DNA from: JAYRSJ01 sp041920215
GTDB lineage: Bacteria; Pseudomonadota; Gammaproteobacteria; Burkholderiales; Burkholderiaceae_C
Assembly (NCBI GenBank): GCA_041920215.1
Contig: JAYRSJ010000004.1
Span: 194,910-258,909, forward strand
Direction of reading: 5' to 3'
DNA: 64,000 bases
A program made the position numbers and the translations under genes. The notes beneath the pieces are model-generated. The model was not told the origin of the DNA. It ran no database searches and was given only the letters and a program-made list of their open reading frames with translations. Shown here in pieces: positions 1 through 8,965 of this stretch (its first letter is position 1; every line of letters starts with the position of its first letter).

Positions 1-342
1 CACCACCGCCACAAGGTCGATGCGCCCAGTGGCACCGCGCTGGCCATGGGCGAAACCGTGGCCGCCGCACTGGGTCGCGATCTGAAGCAATGCGCGGTCT
101 ACGGCCGCGAGGGCCATACCGGCGAGCGCGACCCCTCCACCATAGGCTTTGCCACGGTGCGCGGCGGCGACATCATCGGTGACCACACGGTGCTGTTCGC
201 CGGCACCGGCGAGCGCATCGAGATCAGCCACAAGTCCAGCAGCCGGGCCACCTATGCCCAGGGCAGTGTGCGCGCCGCGCGCTTCCTGGCCAGCCACGGC
301 CCGGGCCTGTACGGCATGGACGACGTGCTGGGCCTGCGCTGA
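1..342 (+). CDS. dapB: 4-hydroxy-tetrahydrodipicolinate reductase, C-terminal part (partial)
   Basis: This is the C-terminal part (about 113 residues) of DapB, whose 5' end lies outside the window. DapB catalyses the NAD(P)H-dependent reduction step of the diaminopimelate/lysine pathway in the cytosol. The frame is open from base 1 and begins with the family signature HHRHKVDAPSGTA, which holds the catalytic His and Lys and the substrate-binding loop. The conserved GxxGERD and ISHKSSSR segments follow, and the protein ends in the usual short tail. It stops three bases before the ExbB-like gene, so the two are probably cotranscribed. The identification is secure; only the start is missing. Confidence 0.95.
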   Translation, partial: HHRHKVDAPSGTALAMGETVAAALGRDLKQCAVYGREGHTGERDPSTIGFATVRGGDIIGDHTVLFAGTGERIEISHKSSSRATYAQGSVRAARFLASHGPGLYGMDDVLGLR

Positions 343-345
343 GCC

Positions 346-987
<642 letters not shown>

Positions 988-990
988 GTC

Positions 991-1425
991 ATGGCTTTCG
1001 GCCGCTTGGAGCGCCGCGATCCGCCCAAGCCCATGGGCGAGATCAATATGACGCCGCTGATCGACGTGATGTTGGTGCTGCTGGTGATCTTCATGATCAC
1101 CGCCCCGCTGATGAGCAGCAGCCTGCGCCTGGACCTGCCCAAGAGCGAGGCCGCCACGGCCGGCGACAGCCCGGCCTTCGTGGCGGTCGCCATCAGCCCC
1201 GAGGGCCGGCTATTCATCGGCGAGCAAGCGCTCGACGAAACCGAGTTCCGCCAGCGCATCCAGGCCCTGGCCCAGGGTCGGCCGGAGCTGGAGGTGCAGC
1301 TGCGCGCCGACCGCAGCGTGCCCTATGGCCAGGTGGCCGCGCTGATAGGCTGGGTGCAGGCCGCCGGCCTGAACCGCATCGCCTTCGTGGCCGAGGCCGG
1401 CCCGGCCGCCAGCGGCGCGCGCTGA
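991..1425 (+). CDS. exbD: ExbD/TolR family biopolymer transport protein
   Basis: This 144-residue single-span membrane protein is the partner of the preceding ExbB-like channel. A short cytosolic N-terminus with the INMTPLIDVMLVLLVIFM motif leads into one transmembrane helix at about residues 22-45. The aspartate in that motif is the proton-carrying residue of the ExbD/TolR family. A periplasmic domain of about 95 residues follows. The ATG lies three bases after exbB, indicating translational coupling. The pair sits between dapB and leuS, an arrangement I recall from other Burkholderiales, with no tonB or tolA nearby. Confidence 0.87.
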   Translation: MAFGRLERRDPPKPMGEINMTPLIDVMLVLLVIFMITAPLMSSSLRLDLPKSEAATAGDSPAFVAVAISPEGRLFIGEQALDETEFRQRIQALAQGRPELEVQLRADRSVPYGQVAALIGWVQAAGLNRIAFVAEAGPAASGAR

Positions 1426-1472
1426 CAAGGCCGCGCCTCCTACAATCGGCGCCTTCAGCGCCTGCCCTCCCC

Positions 1473-4148
1473 ATGATGAACGACAAGTACGCCCCGAACG
1501 AGATCGAAGCCGCCGCCCGCGCCTACTGGAACGCCCGCGATGCCTATCGCGTGGTCGAGGACGCGAACAAGCCCAAGTTCTACGCCTGCTCGATGCTGCC
1601 CTATCCCAGCGGCAAGCTGCATATGGGCCATGTGCGCAACTACACGATCAACGACATGCTCACGCGCCAGCTGCGCATGAAGGGCTTCAATGTGCTGATG
1701 CCGATGGGCTGGGACGCCTTCGGCCTGCCCGCGGAAAACGCGGCGATGAAGAACAAGGTGCCGCCGGCCAAGTGGACCTACGAGAACATCGCCTATATGA
1801 AGGGCCAGATGCAGGCCATGGGGCTGGCGATCGACTGGTCCCGAGAAATAGCCACCTGCAAGCCCGACTACTACAAGTGGAACCAGTGGCTGTTCATCAA
1901 GATGCTCGAGGCGGGCATCTGCGAGCGCCGCACCCAGGTCGTCAACTGGGACCCGGTGGACCAGACCGTGCTGGCCAACGAGCAGGTCATCGACGGGCGC
2001 GGCTGGCGCTCCGGCGCCATCGTCGAGAAGCGCGAGATCCCCGGCTACTACCTGAACATCACCCAGTACGCCGAGGAGCTTCTCTCCGCCGTTAGCAACC
2101 CCGCGGACAAGAGCTATCTGTCCGGCTGGCCCGAGCGCGTGCGCCTGATGCAGGAGAACTGGATCGGCAAGAGCGAGGGCGTGCGCTTCGCCTTCCCGCA
2201 TGAGATCAAGGGCGCGGACGGTGCGCTGATCCAGGACGGCAAGCTGTATGTGTTCACCACGCGCGCCGACACCATCATGGGCGTGACCTTCTGCGCCGTG
2301 GCGCCGGAGCATCCGCTGGCCACGCATGCCGCCGCGACGAACCCGCAGCTCTCCGCCTTCATCGAGGAATGCAAGCAGGGCGGCACGACCGAGGCCGAAC
2401 TGGCCACGCAGGAGAAGAAGGGCCAGCGTACCGGCCTCTTCGTCACCCACCCGCTGACCGGCGCCGAGGTCGAGGTCTGGGTCGGCAACTATGTGCTGAT
2501 GAGCTATGGCGACGGCGCCGTGATGGGCGTGCCCGCGCATGACGAGCGCGATTTCGAGTTCGCCAACAAGTACGGGCTGGCGATCAAGCAGGTCGTTGGC
2601 GTTGACGGCGAGAACTACAACGACAAGGCCTGGGCCGACTGGTACGGTGACAAACAGCGCGGCGTCTGCATCAACTCCGGCGTGCTCGATGGCCTGAGCC
2701 ACAAGGCCGCCGTCAGCAAGGTGGCCGAGCTGCTCGGCGCCAAGGGCCTGGGCGAGAAAAAAACCACCTGGCGCCTGCGCGACTGGGGCATCAGCCGCCA
2801 GCGCTACTGGGGCACGCCGATCCCCATCATCCACTGCGACGATTGCGGCGCGGTGCCCGTGCCGGCCCAGGATCTGCCGGTAGTGCTGCCCGAGGAGTGC
2901 ATTCCCGACGGCAGCGGCAACCCGCTGAAGAAGCATGCCGGCTTCCTGAACTGCGCCTGCCCCAAGTGCGGCAAGCCGGCGCAGCGCGAGACCGACACGA
3001 TGGACACCTTCGTGGACAGCTCCTGGTACTTCATGCGCTATTGCGACGCGCAGAACAGCGAGGCGATGGTCGGCGAGGGCACCGCGTACTGGATGCAGGC
3101 CACTGGAGCTGCCGGCGGGAACGCCGGCATGGACCAGTACATCGGCGGCATCGAGCACGCCATCCTGCACCTGCTCTACGCGCGCTTCTGGACCAAGGTG
3201 ATGCGCGACCTGGGCCTGGTCAAGGTGGACGAGCCCTTCACCAAGCTGCTGACCCAGGGCATGGTGCTCAACCACATCTACTCGCGCCGCGGCGAGAAGG
3301 GCGGCATCGAATACTTCTGGCCGCACGAGGTCGAGAACGTCTTCGATGCGTCCGGCAAGATCACCGGCGCCAAGCTCAAGAGCGATGGTTCGCATGTGGA
3401 CTACGAGGGCGTGGGCACCATGTCCAAGTCCAAGAACAACGGCGTCGATCCGCAGGAGCTGATCAATCAGTACGGCGCCGATACCGCGCGCCTGTTCGTG
3501 ATGTTCGCCTCGCCCCCGGAACAGACGCTGGAGTGGAACGATGCCGGCGTCGAGGGCGCGCACCGCTTCCTGAAGCGCGTCTGGGGCTTCGGCGCCAAGC
3601 ATGCCGAGGCCATCAAGGCGGCCGGCAGCGACTTCGCCGCGCTCAGCGGCGAGGGCAAGGCGCTGCGCCGCGAGGTGCATCTGGTGCTCAAGCAGGTCTC
3701 GTACGACTACGAGCGCATGCAGTACAACACCGTGGTCTCCGGCGGCATGAAGCTGCTCAATGCGCTGGAAGGCTTCAAGAGCCAGGATGGCGCCGATCGT
3801 GCCGTGATCCGTGAAGGCTTCTCGGTGCTGTTGCGCGTGCTCTACCCCGCCTGCCCGCATATCGCCCACACGCTGTGGACCGAGCTGGGCTTTGCAGCCG
3901 AGCTGGGCGATCTGCTCGACGCGCCCTGGCCCGCGGTGGACGAGGCAGCGCTGGTGCAGGATGAGATCGATCTGGTGCTGCAGGTCAACGGCAAACTGCG
4001 CGGCAGCCTCAAGGTGCCGGCCGGCGCCGACAAGGCCGCGATCGAGGCGGCGGCGCTGGCCCATGCGGAGTTCCTCAAGTTCAGCGAAGGCAAGGCGCCC
4101 AAGAAGGTCGTGATCGTGCCGGGCCGCCTGGTCAACGTGGTGGTCTGA
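1473..4148 (+). CDS. leuS: Leucyl-tRNA synthetase
   Basis: This 891-residue class I aminoacyl-tRNA synthetase charges tRNA-Leu in the cytosol. The HIGH-type motif reads HMGH at about residues 50-53, just after YPSGKL. The CP1 editing domain is recognisable by TTRADTIMG. The KMSKS loop reads TMSKSKNNG, and the C-terminal anticodon-binding region is complete. It is a little longer than the roughly 860 residues of the E. coli enzyme. Two adjacent ATG codons (1473 and 1476) are possible starts; the first is given. The TGA overlaps the lptE ATG by one base (TGATG), which suggests coupled translation. Confidence 0.97.
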   Translation: MMNDKYAPNEIEAAARAYWNARDAYRVVEDANKPKFYACSMLPYPSGKLHMGHVRNYTINDMLTRQLRMKGFNVLMPMGWDAFGLPAENAAMKNKVPPAKWTYENIAYMKGQMQAMGLAIDWSREIATCKPDYYKWNQWLFIKMLEAGICERRTQVVNWDPVDQTVLANEQVIDGRGWRSGAIVEKREIPGYYLNITQYAEELLSAVSNPADKSYLSGWPERVRLMQENWIGKSEGVRFAFPHEIKGADGALIQDGKLYVFTTRADTIMGVTFCAVAPEHPLATHAAATNPQLSAFIEECKQGGTTEAELATQEKKGQRTGLFVTHPLTGAEVEVWVGNYVLMSYGDGAVMGVPAHDERDFEFANKYGLAIKQVVGVDGENYNDKAWADWYGDKQRGVCINSGVLDGLSHKAAVSKVAELLGAKGLGEKKTTWRLRDWGISRQRYWGTPIPIIHCDDCGAVPVPAQDLPVVLPEECIPDGSGNPLKKHAGFLNCACPKCGKPAQRETDTMDTFVDSSWYFMRYCDAQNSEAMVGEGTAYWMQATGAAGGNAGMDQYIGGIEHAILHLLYARFWTKVMRDLGLVKVDEPFTKLLTQGMVLNHIYSRRGEKGGIEYFWPHEVENVFDASGKITGAKLKSDGSHVDYEGVGTMSKSKNNGVDPQELINQYGADTARLFVMFASPPEQTLEWNDAGVEGAHRFLKRVWGFGAKHAEAIKAAGSDFAALSGEGKALRREVHLVLKQVSYDYERMQYNTVVSGGMKLLNALEGFKSQDGADRAVIREGFSVLLRVLYPACPHIAHTLWTELGFAAELGDLLDAPWPAVDEAALVQDEIDLVLQVNGKLRGSLKVPAGADKAAIEAAALAHAEFLKFSEGKAPKKVVIVPGRLVNVVV

Positions 4149-4654
4149 TGCCCAGGCTCAACCGCCGCCATCTGCTGCTGGCCTGCGCCGGCAGCGGCCT
4201 GCTGGCCGGCTGCGGCTTTGCGCTGCGGCGTGCCCCCGAGCTGCAGTTCCGCAGCCTGGCCCTGGCCGGCTTCGCGCCGGACTCGCCGCTGGCCAAGGAG
4301 CTCAGGCGTCAGCTGGCGCGCAGCAGCACGGTCGAGCTGCTGGCCGATGCCAACCGCGCCCAGGTGGTGCTGGAGGCGGCGCGCGACGAACGCAGCCGCG
4401 TGGTCGTGGCCTCCACCAGCGCCGGCCAGGTGCGCGAATGGCAGCTGCAGCTGCAGCTGGACTATCTGCTGCGCACCCCCGGCGGCGAGGTGCTGCTGCC
4501 GCCCACCGAGCTGCGCATGACCCGCGAGATGAACTACACCGAGAGCTCGGCCCTGGGCAAGGAACAGGAGGAGGATCTGCTGTTCCGCTCCATGCAGTCC
4601 GATGCGGTGGCCCAGCTGATGCGCCGCCTGGCCACGATACGCCTGCCAGGATGA
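4148..4654 (+). CDS. lptE: LPS-assembly lipoprotein LptE
   Basis: This 168-residue outer-membrane lipoprotein plugs the LptD barrel in the final step of lipopolysaccharide export. The N-terminus has basic residues, a hydrophobic stretch and a lipobox LLAGC with the lipidated cysteine at residue 22. The mature part has the LptE layout, including the ELRMTREMNYTESSALGKEQEE segment typical of the family, followed by a short helix. It overlaps leuS by one base and is followed about 50 bases later by holA; leuS-lptE-holA is a conserved proteobacterial order. Its partner LptD is encoded at 28012-30492. Confidence 0.92.
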   Translation: MPRLNRRHLLLACAGSGLLAGCGFALRRAPELQFRSLALAGFAPDSPLAKELRRQLARSSTVELLADANRAQVVLEAARDERSRVVVASTSAGQVREWQLQLQLDYLLRTPGGEVLLPPTELRMTREMNYTESSALGKEQEEDLLFRSMQSDAVAQLMRRLATIRLPG

Positions 4655-4707
4655 TGGCTCCCCCCCTACGCGCTGCGCGCGCCCGGTCAAACGGAGTGCA
4701 TTGAGGC

Positions 4708-5778
4708 ATGCAGATTCGAAGCGAAGCGCTGGCCGCCCAGCTCGCCCGCGGCCTCCGGCCCATCTACACGGTGTTCGGCGACGAGCCGCTGCTGGCGCAG
4801 GAGGCCTGCGATGCGATACGCGCGGCCGCCAAGGCCCAAGGCTATGGCGAGCGCAAGGTCTTCACCGTGGCCGGCGCCTATTTCGACTGGGGCCCGGTGC
4901 TGGGTGCGGCCCAGGCGATGAGCCTGTTTGCCGAGCGCCAGTTCATCGAGATCCGCATCCCCTCCGGCAAGCCCGGCAAGGAGGGCTCGGAGATGCTGCA
5001 GCGCTACTGCGCCACCCTGCCCGAGGATGTCGTGACCCTGGTGAGCCTGCCGCGGCTGGACAAGACCCAGCAGGGCAGCGCCTGGTTCGGCGCGCTGGAC
5101 GCCCAGGGCCTCACCGTGCGGGTCGATCCGATCGAGCGCCGTGCGCTGCCGCAGTGGCTGGCCCAGCGCCTGGCCGCCCAGGGCCAGCGGGTGGCCGAGG
5201 GCGATGAGGGGCAGCGCAGCCTGGCCTTCTTCGCCGACAGGGTCGAGGGCAATCTGCTGGCCGCCCATCAGGAGCTGCAGAAGCTGGCCCTGCTGCATCC
5301 GGCCGGCACCCTGTCCTTCGAGCAGATCGAGGCCGCGGTGCTGAACGTGGCCCGCTACGACGTCTTCAAGCTCAGCGAGGCGGTGCTGGCCGGCTCGGTG
5401 GCCCGCGCGCTGCGCATGCTGGACGGGCTGCAGGCCGAGGGCGAGGCCGCGGTGCTGGTGCACTGGACCCTGGCCGAGGACATCCGCGCGCTGCGCCGCG
5501 CCCGCGAGGCCATGGACGCCGGCAAGCCGCTGCCGATGGCGCTGCGCGAGGCACGCGTCTGGGGCCCCAAGGAGAAGCTCTTCGAACGCCTGCTGCCGGG
5601 CCTGCGCAGTGCCGAGCTGCTGGCCCTGGTACAGGCCGCCCAGATCTGCGACGGCCTGGTCAAGGGTCTGCGCCATCCCGGCTGGCCGACCGATCCCTGG
5701 GCCGCGCTGCGGCGCCTGACCCTGATGCTGGCCCAGACCGCACTGGGCCGCGGCAGCCGGCTGGCGCTGCAGGGCTAA
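4708..5778 (+). CDS. holA: DNA polymerase III, delta subunit
   Basis: This 356-residue protein is the clamp-loader delta subunit, which opens the beta sliding clamp at the replication fork. The N-terminal AAA-like domain (about residues 1-130, with YTVFGDEPLLAQEA near residue 20) and the central and C-terminal helical domains match HolA in length and spacing. Further family features are the ALPQWL segment and the RYDVFKLSEAVLAG region. As expected for delta there is no Walker A motif, since this subunit does not hydrolyse ATP. It is the last member of the leuS-lptE-holA run, and a GC-rich hairpin follows the stop. Confidence 0.93.
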   Translation: MQIRSEALAAQLARGLRPIYTVFGDEPLLAQEACDAIRAAAKAQGYGERKVFTVAGAYFDWGPVLGAAQAMSLFAERQFIEIRIPSGKPGKEGSEMLQRYCATLPEDVVTLVSLPRLDKTQQGSAWFGALDAQGLTVRVDPIERRALPQWLAQRLAAQGQRVAEGDEGQRSLAFFADRVEGNLLAAHQELQKLALLHPAGTLSFEQIEAAVLNVARYDVFKLSEAVLAGSVARALRMLDGLQAEGEAAVLVHWTLAEDIRALRRAREAMDAGKPLPMALREARVWGPKEKLFERLLPGLRSAELLALVQAAQICDGLVKGLRHPGWPTDPWAALRRLTLMLAQTALGRGSRLALQG

Positions 5779-5797
5779 CCGGGCGCCGTACGCCCGC

Positions 5798-5833
5798 GCC
5801 GCAACAGGCGGGCGACAGCGGGCTTGTTGCGGC
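5798..5833 (+). terminator. Hairpin downstream of holA, possible terminator
   Basis: A 9-bp perfect inverted repeat, GCCGCAACA (5798-5806) and TGTTGCGGC (5825-5833), lies about 20 bases after the holA stop and can extend inward by a G-T pair and two more pairs. No T-tract follows, so it is not a classical intrinsic terminator. It could be a Rho-assisted end or an mRNA-stabilising hairpin. It separates the housekeeping run from the cupredoxin gene. Confidence 0.4.
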
Positions 5834-5891
5834 TGTCAGCCCCGGCAAAAAAGGCTATCGTCGCAGCTGCAATGCTGCCGAGATCCCGCTG

Positions 5892-6494
5892 ATGGCCTCC
5901 CCACAATCCTGGCTCGCCGCCGCCCTGCTGCTGAGCAGCGCGGGCGGCGCCCATGCCCTGCCCTGGACCGTGCAGGTGCGCAGCGCGCAGGGCGAGGCCC
6001 TGGCCGATGCGGTGGTGGCCGTAGAGCTGCAGGGCCGCGGCAGCCGCGCCGCGGCCGGCAGCAAGGCCGAGATGCAGCAGCGCGAGCGCCAGTTCCAGCC
6101 CCATGTGCTGGTGGTGCAGGTCGGCACCGCGGTGCATTTCCCCAACTTCGACACGGTGCGCCACCATGTGTACTCGCTGTCGCCGATCAAGCCCTTCGAC
6201 ATCAAGCTCTACTCGGGCACGCCGGCCGAGCCGGTGCTGTTCGACAAGCCCGGCATCGCCGCGCTGGGCTGCAATATCCACGACCGCATGAGCGCCCATA
6301 TCGCTGTGGTCGAGACCCCGCTGTTCGCCAAGACCGACGCCCAGGGTCGTGCCACGCTGGACCTGCCACCCGGCGAGCACCAGCTCAAGGCCTGGCACCC
6401 GCGCCGCGGCCAGCCGGTCTTCCAGGGCCAGAAGCTCAGCGTGCCCGCCGGCAGCTCGGGCGGCAGCAGCCTGGTGCTGCTGCCACTGGACTGA
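5892..6494 (+). CDS. Periplasmic cupredoxin-like protein (methylamine-utilisation-protein family)
   Basis: This 200-residue exported protein has a signal peptide (about residues 1-22, ending AHA). A complete type-1 copper site is visible: His at 91/92 in RHHVYSL, then Cys127, His130 and Met133 in the CNIHDRM motif. The C-terminal segment (about 145-200) resembles a carboxypeptidase-regulatory-like beta sandwich. Proteins of this kind are often labelled methylamine utilisation protein, but no methylamine dehydrogenase genes are present. The gene for a membrane GGDEF/EAL enzyme begins 25 bases downstream on the same strand, so the two are probably one transcription unit. Electron transfer or copper/redox sensing for that enzyme is an inference. 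Confidence 0.8.
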   Translation: MASPQSWLAAALLLSSAGGAHALPWTVQVRSAQGEALADAVVAVELQGRGSRAAAGSKAEMQQRERQFQPHVLVVQVGTAVHFPNFDTVRHHVYSLSPIKPFDIKLYSGTPAEPVLFDKPGIAALGCNIHDRMSAHIAVVETPLFAKTDAQGRATLDLPPGEHQLKAWHPRRGQPVFQGQKLSVPAGSSGGSSLVLLPLD

Positions 6495-6519
6495 GCCGCC
6501 CGCGCCGACGCCCCTGCCC

Positions 6520-8964
6520 ATGACCCTGCCCGACTTTCTCAATCTGCGCCGCATCGAGGGCCGCATCGTCGCCCTCTTCCTGGCGCTGCTACTGGTGGTG
6601 CAGCTGCTCAGCTTCGGCCTGATACGCAGCGGCATCGAGCGCAATGCCCAGGCCTCGATCGCGCACGAGCTGCGCACCGGCGAGCGCGTGCTCTTGCGCC
6701 TGCTGGCCCAGGCCGCCGAGCGCCGCACCGACGCGGCGCGCCTGCTGGCGGCCGACTACGGCTTCCTGGAAACCCTCAAGCCGCAGGAGGACGGCAGCCT
6801 GGACCTGGCCACGCTGCGCGACGCCCTGCTCAACAGCGGCGAGCGCATAGGCGCGACGGTGGTGGCCTTTGCCGATACCCGGCAGCGCCTGGTGACCGCC
6901 ACCGGCGACGACGCCCAGACCTTTGTCGAAGCCCTGCCCGAGCTGGCGGCGCGCAGCCAGGACGGCGCGGCCAGGGACGAGGCCGACGCCGAGGGCCAGC
7001 GTAGCGACCAGCTGCTGGTGCGCGAGGGCCGGCCTTACCAGCTGGTGGCGGTGCCGGTGCGCGCGCCGGTGCTGGTGGGCTGGGTGCTGATGGCCTTCGA
7101 GCTCGATGTGCGGCCGCTGCGCGATCTCAAGCAGCTCTCCGATCTGCGCGGCGCAGTGCTGCGCCAGCAGGCCGATGGGACGCTGACCGTGCTGGTCAGC
7201 AACCTGCCGGCCGAGGCCAACGCCCAGCTGCAGGCGCAGGCGCCGGTGCTGGGCGAGCAGCTGGGGCTGGTGCTGGGCACCGAGCAGCAGCGCGGCCGCT
7301 TCGTACGGCTGGCCGGGGCCGGGCCTGGCGGCCCGGGTGAGCAGGTGGGCGTGTTGCTGCTGCGCTCCTTCGATGAGGCGGTGACGCCCTACCGCGAGCT
7401 GCAATGGACGCTGCTGCTGCTCTCGCTGGCCGGCGTGCTGGTGTTCGTGGTCGGCAGCGTGCTGTTCGCGCGGCGCATCAGCCGGCCGATCAAGGCCCTG
7501 TCCGATTCGGCCGAGAGCCTGGGCCGCGGCGACTACGCGACCCCGGTGCAGCGCCGCAGCCGCGACGAGGTGGGCGATCTGGCGGCCGCCTTCGAGTCCA
7601 TGCGCCAGGGCATACGCCAGCGCGATGACAAGGTCAACCGCCTGGCCTTCTGGGACGCCCTCACCCAGCTGCCCAACCGCGCGCAGTTCAGCCAGCGCCT
7701 GGCCGAGCGCCTGCAACAGGACGAGCGCGCGCCTTTCGCGCTGCTGATGCTGGACCTGGACCGCTTCAAGCATGTCAACGATGTGCTGGGCCACGACTAT
7801 GGCGACCGCCTGCTGTGCGGCGTGGCGCAGCGCCTGGCGGCCCTGGGCCTGGCCGAGGCACAAGGCCTGGCGCGCCTGGGCGGCGACGAGTTCGTTCTGC
7901 TGATCGAGGGCGATGAGGGCCAGGCCCGCGCGGCGGCGGCCCTGATCCTGCAAAACTTCGAGACCCCGCTGCAGATCGACGAGCAGACGGTGGACCTGGG
8001 CGCGGGCATCGGCATCGCGCTGAGCCCTGCCCATGGCCGTGAGGTAGGCCTGCTGCTGGCGCGCGCCGAGCTGGCCATGTATGCGGCCAAGCGCCGCCAG
8101 AGCGGCAGCATGGTCTATGCCCCGGCGCTGGACGCCGGCAGCCAGGAATCGCTGACGCTCTTGAGCGAGCTGCGCCGCGCGATCGAGAAGGCGCAGCTGC
8201 GCCTGTATCTGCAGCCCAAGGTCGATCTGAAGAGCGGCCAGATCATCAGCGCCGAGGCCCTGGTGCGCTGGCAGCATCCGGAGCGTGGCCTGGTGCCGCC
8301 GATGCAGTTCATCCCCTTTGCCGAACAGACCGGCTTCATACGCCAGCTCAGCGCCTGGGTGGTCGAGGCCTCGGCCCGCGCCGCCGCCCAGGCCTGGGCC
8401 CAGGGCCAGCGCCTGCGCTACAGCGTCAATCTCTCCACCCGCGACCTGCTGGACCAGGACCTACCCGCCAAGATCGAGCAGATGATCCGGCGCCATGGCA
8501 CGCCGGCCGAGGCCCTGTGCCTGGAGATCACCGAGAGCGCGATCATGGACGACCCGCAGCGCGCGCTGAACACGCTGGAGCGCCTGTCGGAGATGGGCTT
8601 CAAGCTCTCGATCGACGACTTCGGCACCGGCTACTCCTCGCTGGCCTATCTGAAGCGCCTGCCGGTCAACGAGCTGAAGATCGACAAGAGCTTCGTGATG
8701 GGCATGGAGCAGGATCACGACGACCGCAAGATCGTGCGCTCGACGATAGAGCTGGCCCATGCGCTGGGGCTCGCGGTGGTGGCCGAGGGGGTGGAAACCG
8801 CCAAGGCCTGGCGGCTGCTGGCCCAGCTCGGCTGCGACGAGGGCCAGGGCTATTTCATCAGCCGGCCCATGCCCGAGCAGGACTTCCTGGCCTTTGTGCA
8901 GCGCTGGCAGCCGCCCGATCTCGGCGCCGCCAGCAGCGACACCCTGCAGGCCGGCCTCGGCTGA
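6520..8964 (+). CDS. Membrane-anchored diguanylate cyclase/phosphodiesterase (sensor-HAMP-GGDEF-EAL)
   Basis: This protein of about 814 residues acts in cyclic-di-GMP turnover at the inner membrane. From the N-terminus it has a transmembrane helix (about 20-40), a periplasmic sensing region (about 40-290), a second helix (about 297-320), a HAMP linker, a GGDEF domain with intact GGDEF at residues 454-458, and an EAL domain with EAL at 579-581. The downstream EAL signatures LEITES, DDFGTGYSS, KIDKSFV and VAEGVET are all present, so both activities look possible. The ATG at 6520 is chosen because it directly precedes the first hydrophobic helix; the frame is open further upstream inside the cupredoxin gene. 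It ends one base from the convergent kinase gene. Confidence 0.92.
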   Translation: MTLPDFLNLRRIEGRIVALFLALLLVVQLLSFGLIRSGIERNAQASIAHELRTGERVLLRLLAQAAERRTDAARLLAADYGFLETLKPQEDGSLDLATLRDALLNSGERIGATVVAFADTRQRLVTATGDDAQTFVEALPELAARSQDGAARDEADAEGQRSDQLLVREGRPYQLVAVPVRAPVLVGWVLMAFELDVRPLRDLKQLSDLRGAVLRQQADGTLTVLVSNLPAEANAQLQAQAPVLGEQLGLVLGTEQQRGRFVRLAGAGPGGPGEQVGVLLLRSFDEAVTPYRELQWTLLLLSLAGVLVFVVGSVLFARRISRPIKALSDSAESLGRGDYATPVQRRSRDEVGDLAAAFESMRQGIRQRDDKVNRLAFWDALTQLPNRAQFSQRLAERLQQDERAPFALLMLDLDRFKHVNDVLGHDYGDRLLCGVAQRLAALGLAEAQGLARLGGDEFVLLIEGDEGQARAAAALILQNFETPLQIDEQTVDLGAGIGIALSPAHGREVGLLLARAELAMYAAKRRQSGSMVYAPALDAGSQESLTLLSELRRAIEKAQLRLYLQPKVDLKSGQIISAEALVRWQHPERGLVPPMQFIPFAEQTGFIRQLSAWVVEASARAAAQAWAQGQRLRYSVNLSTRDLLDQDLPAKIEQMIRRHGTPAEALCLEITESAIMDDPQRALNTLERLSEMGFKLSIDDFGTGYSSLAYLKRLPVNELKIDKSFVMGMEQDHDDRKIVRSTIELAHALGLAVVAEGVETAKAWRLLAQLGCDEGQGYFISRPMPEQDFLAFVQRWQPPDLGAASSDTLQAGLG

Positions 8965-8965
8965 T

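Noticed and set aside
1455..4064. Very long open frame antisense to leuS
   Set aside because: It is the mirror of a GC-rich, codon-biased gene; its translation is low-complexity (Leu, Gly, Ala, His and Gln-rich) and has no recognisable domain. LeuS on the other strand is certain.
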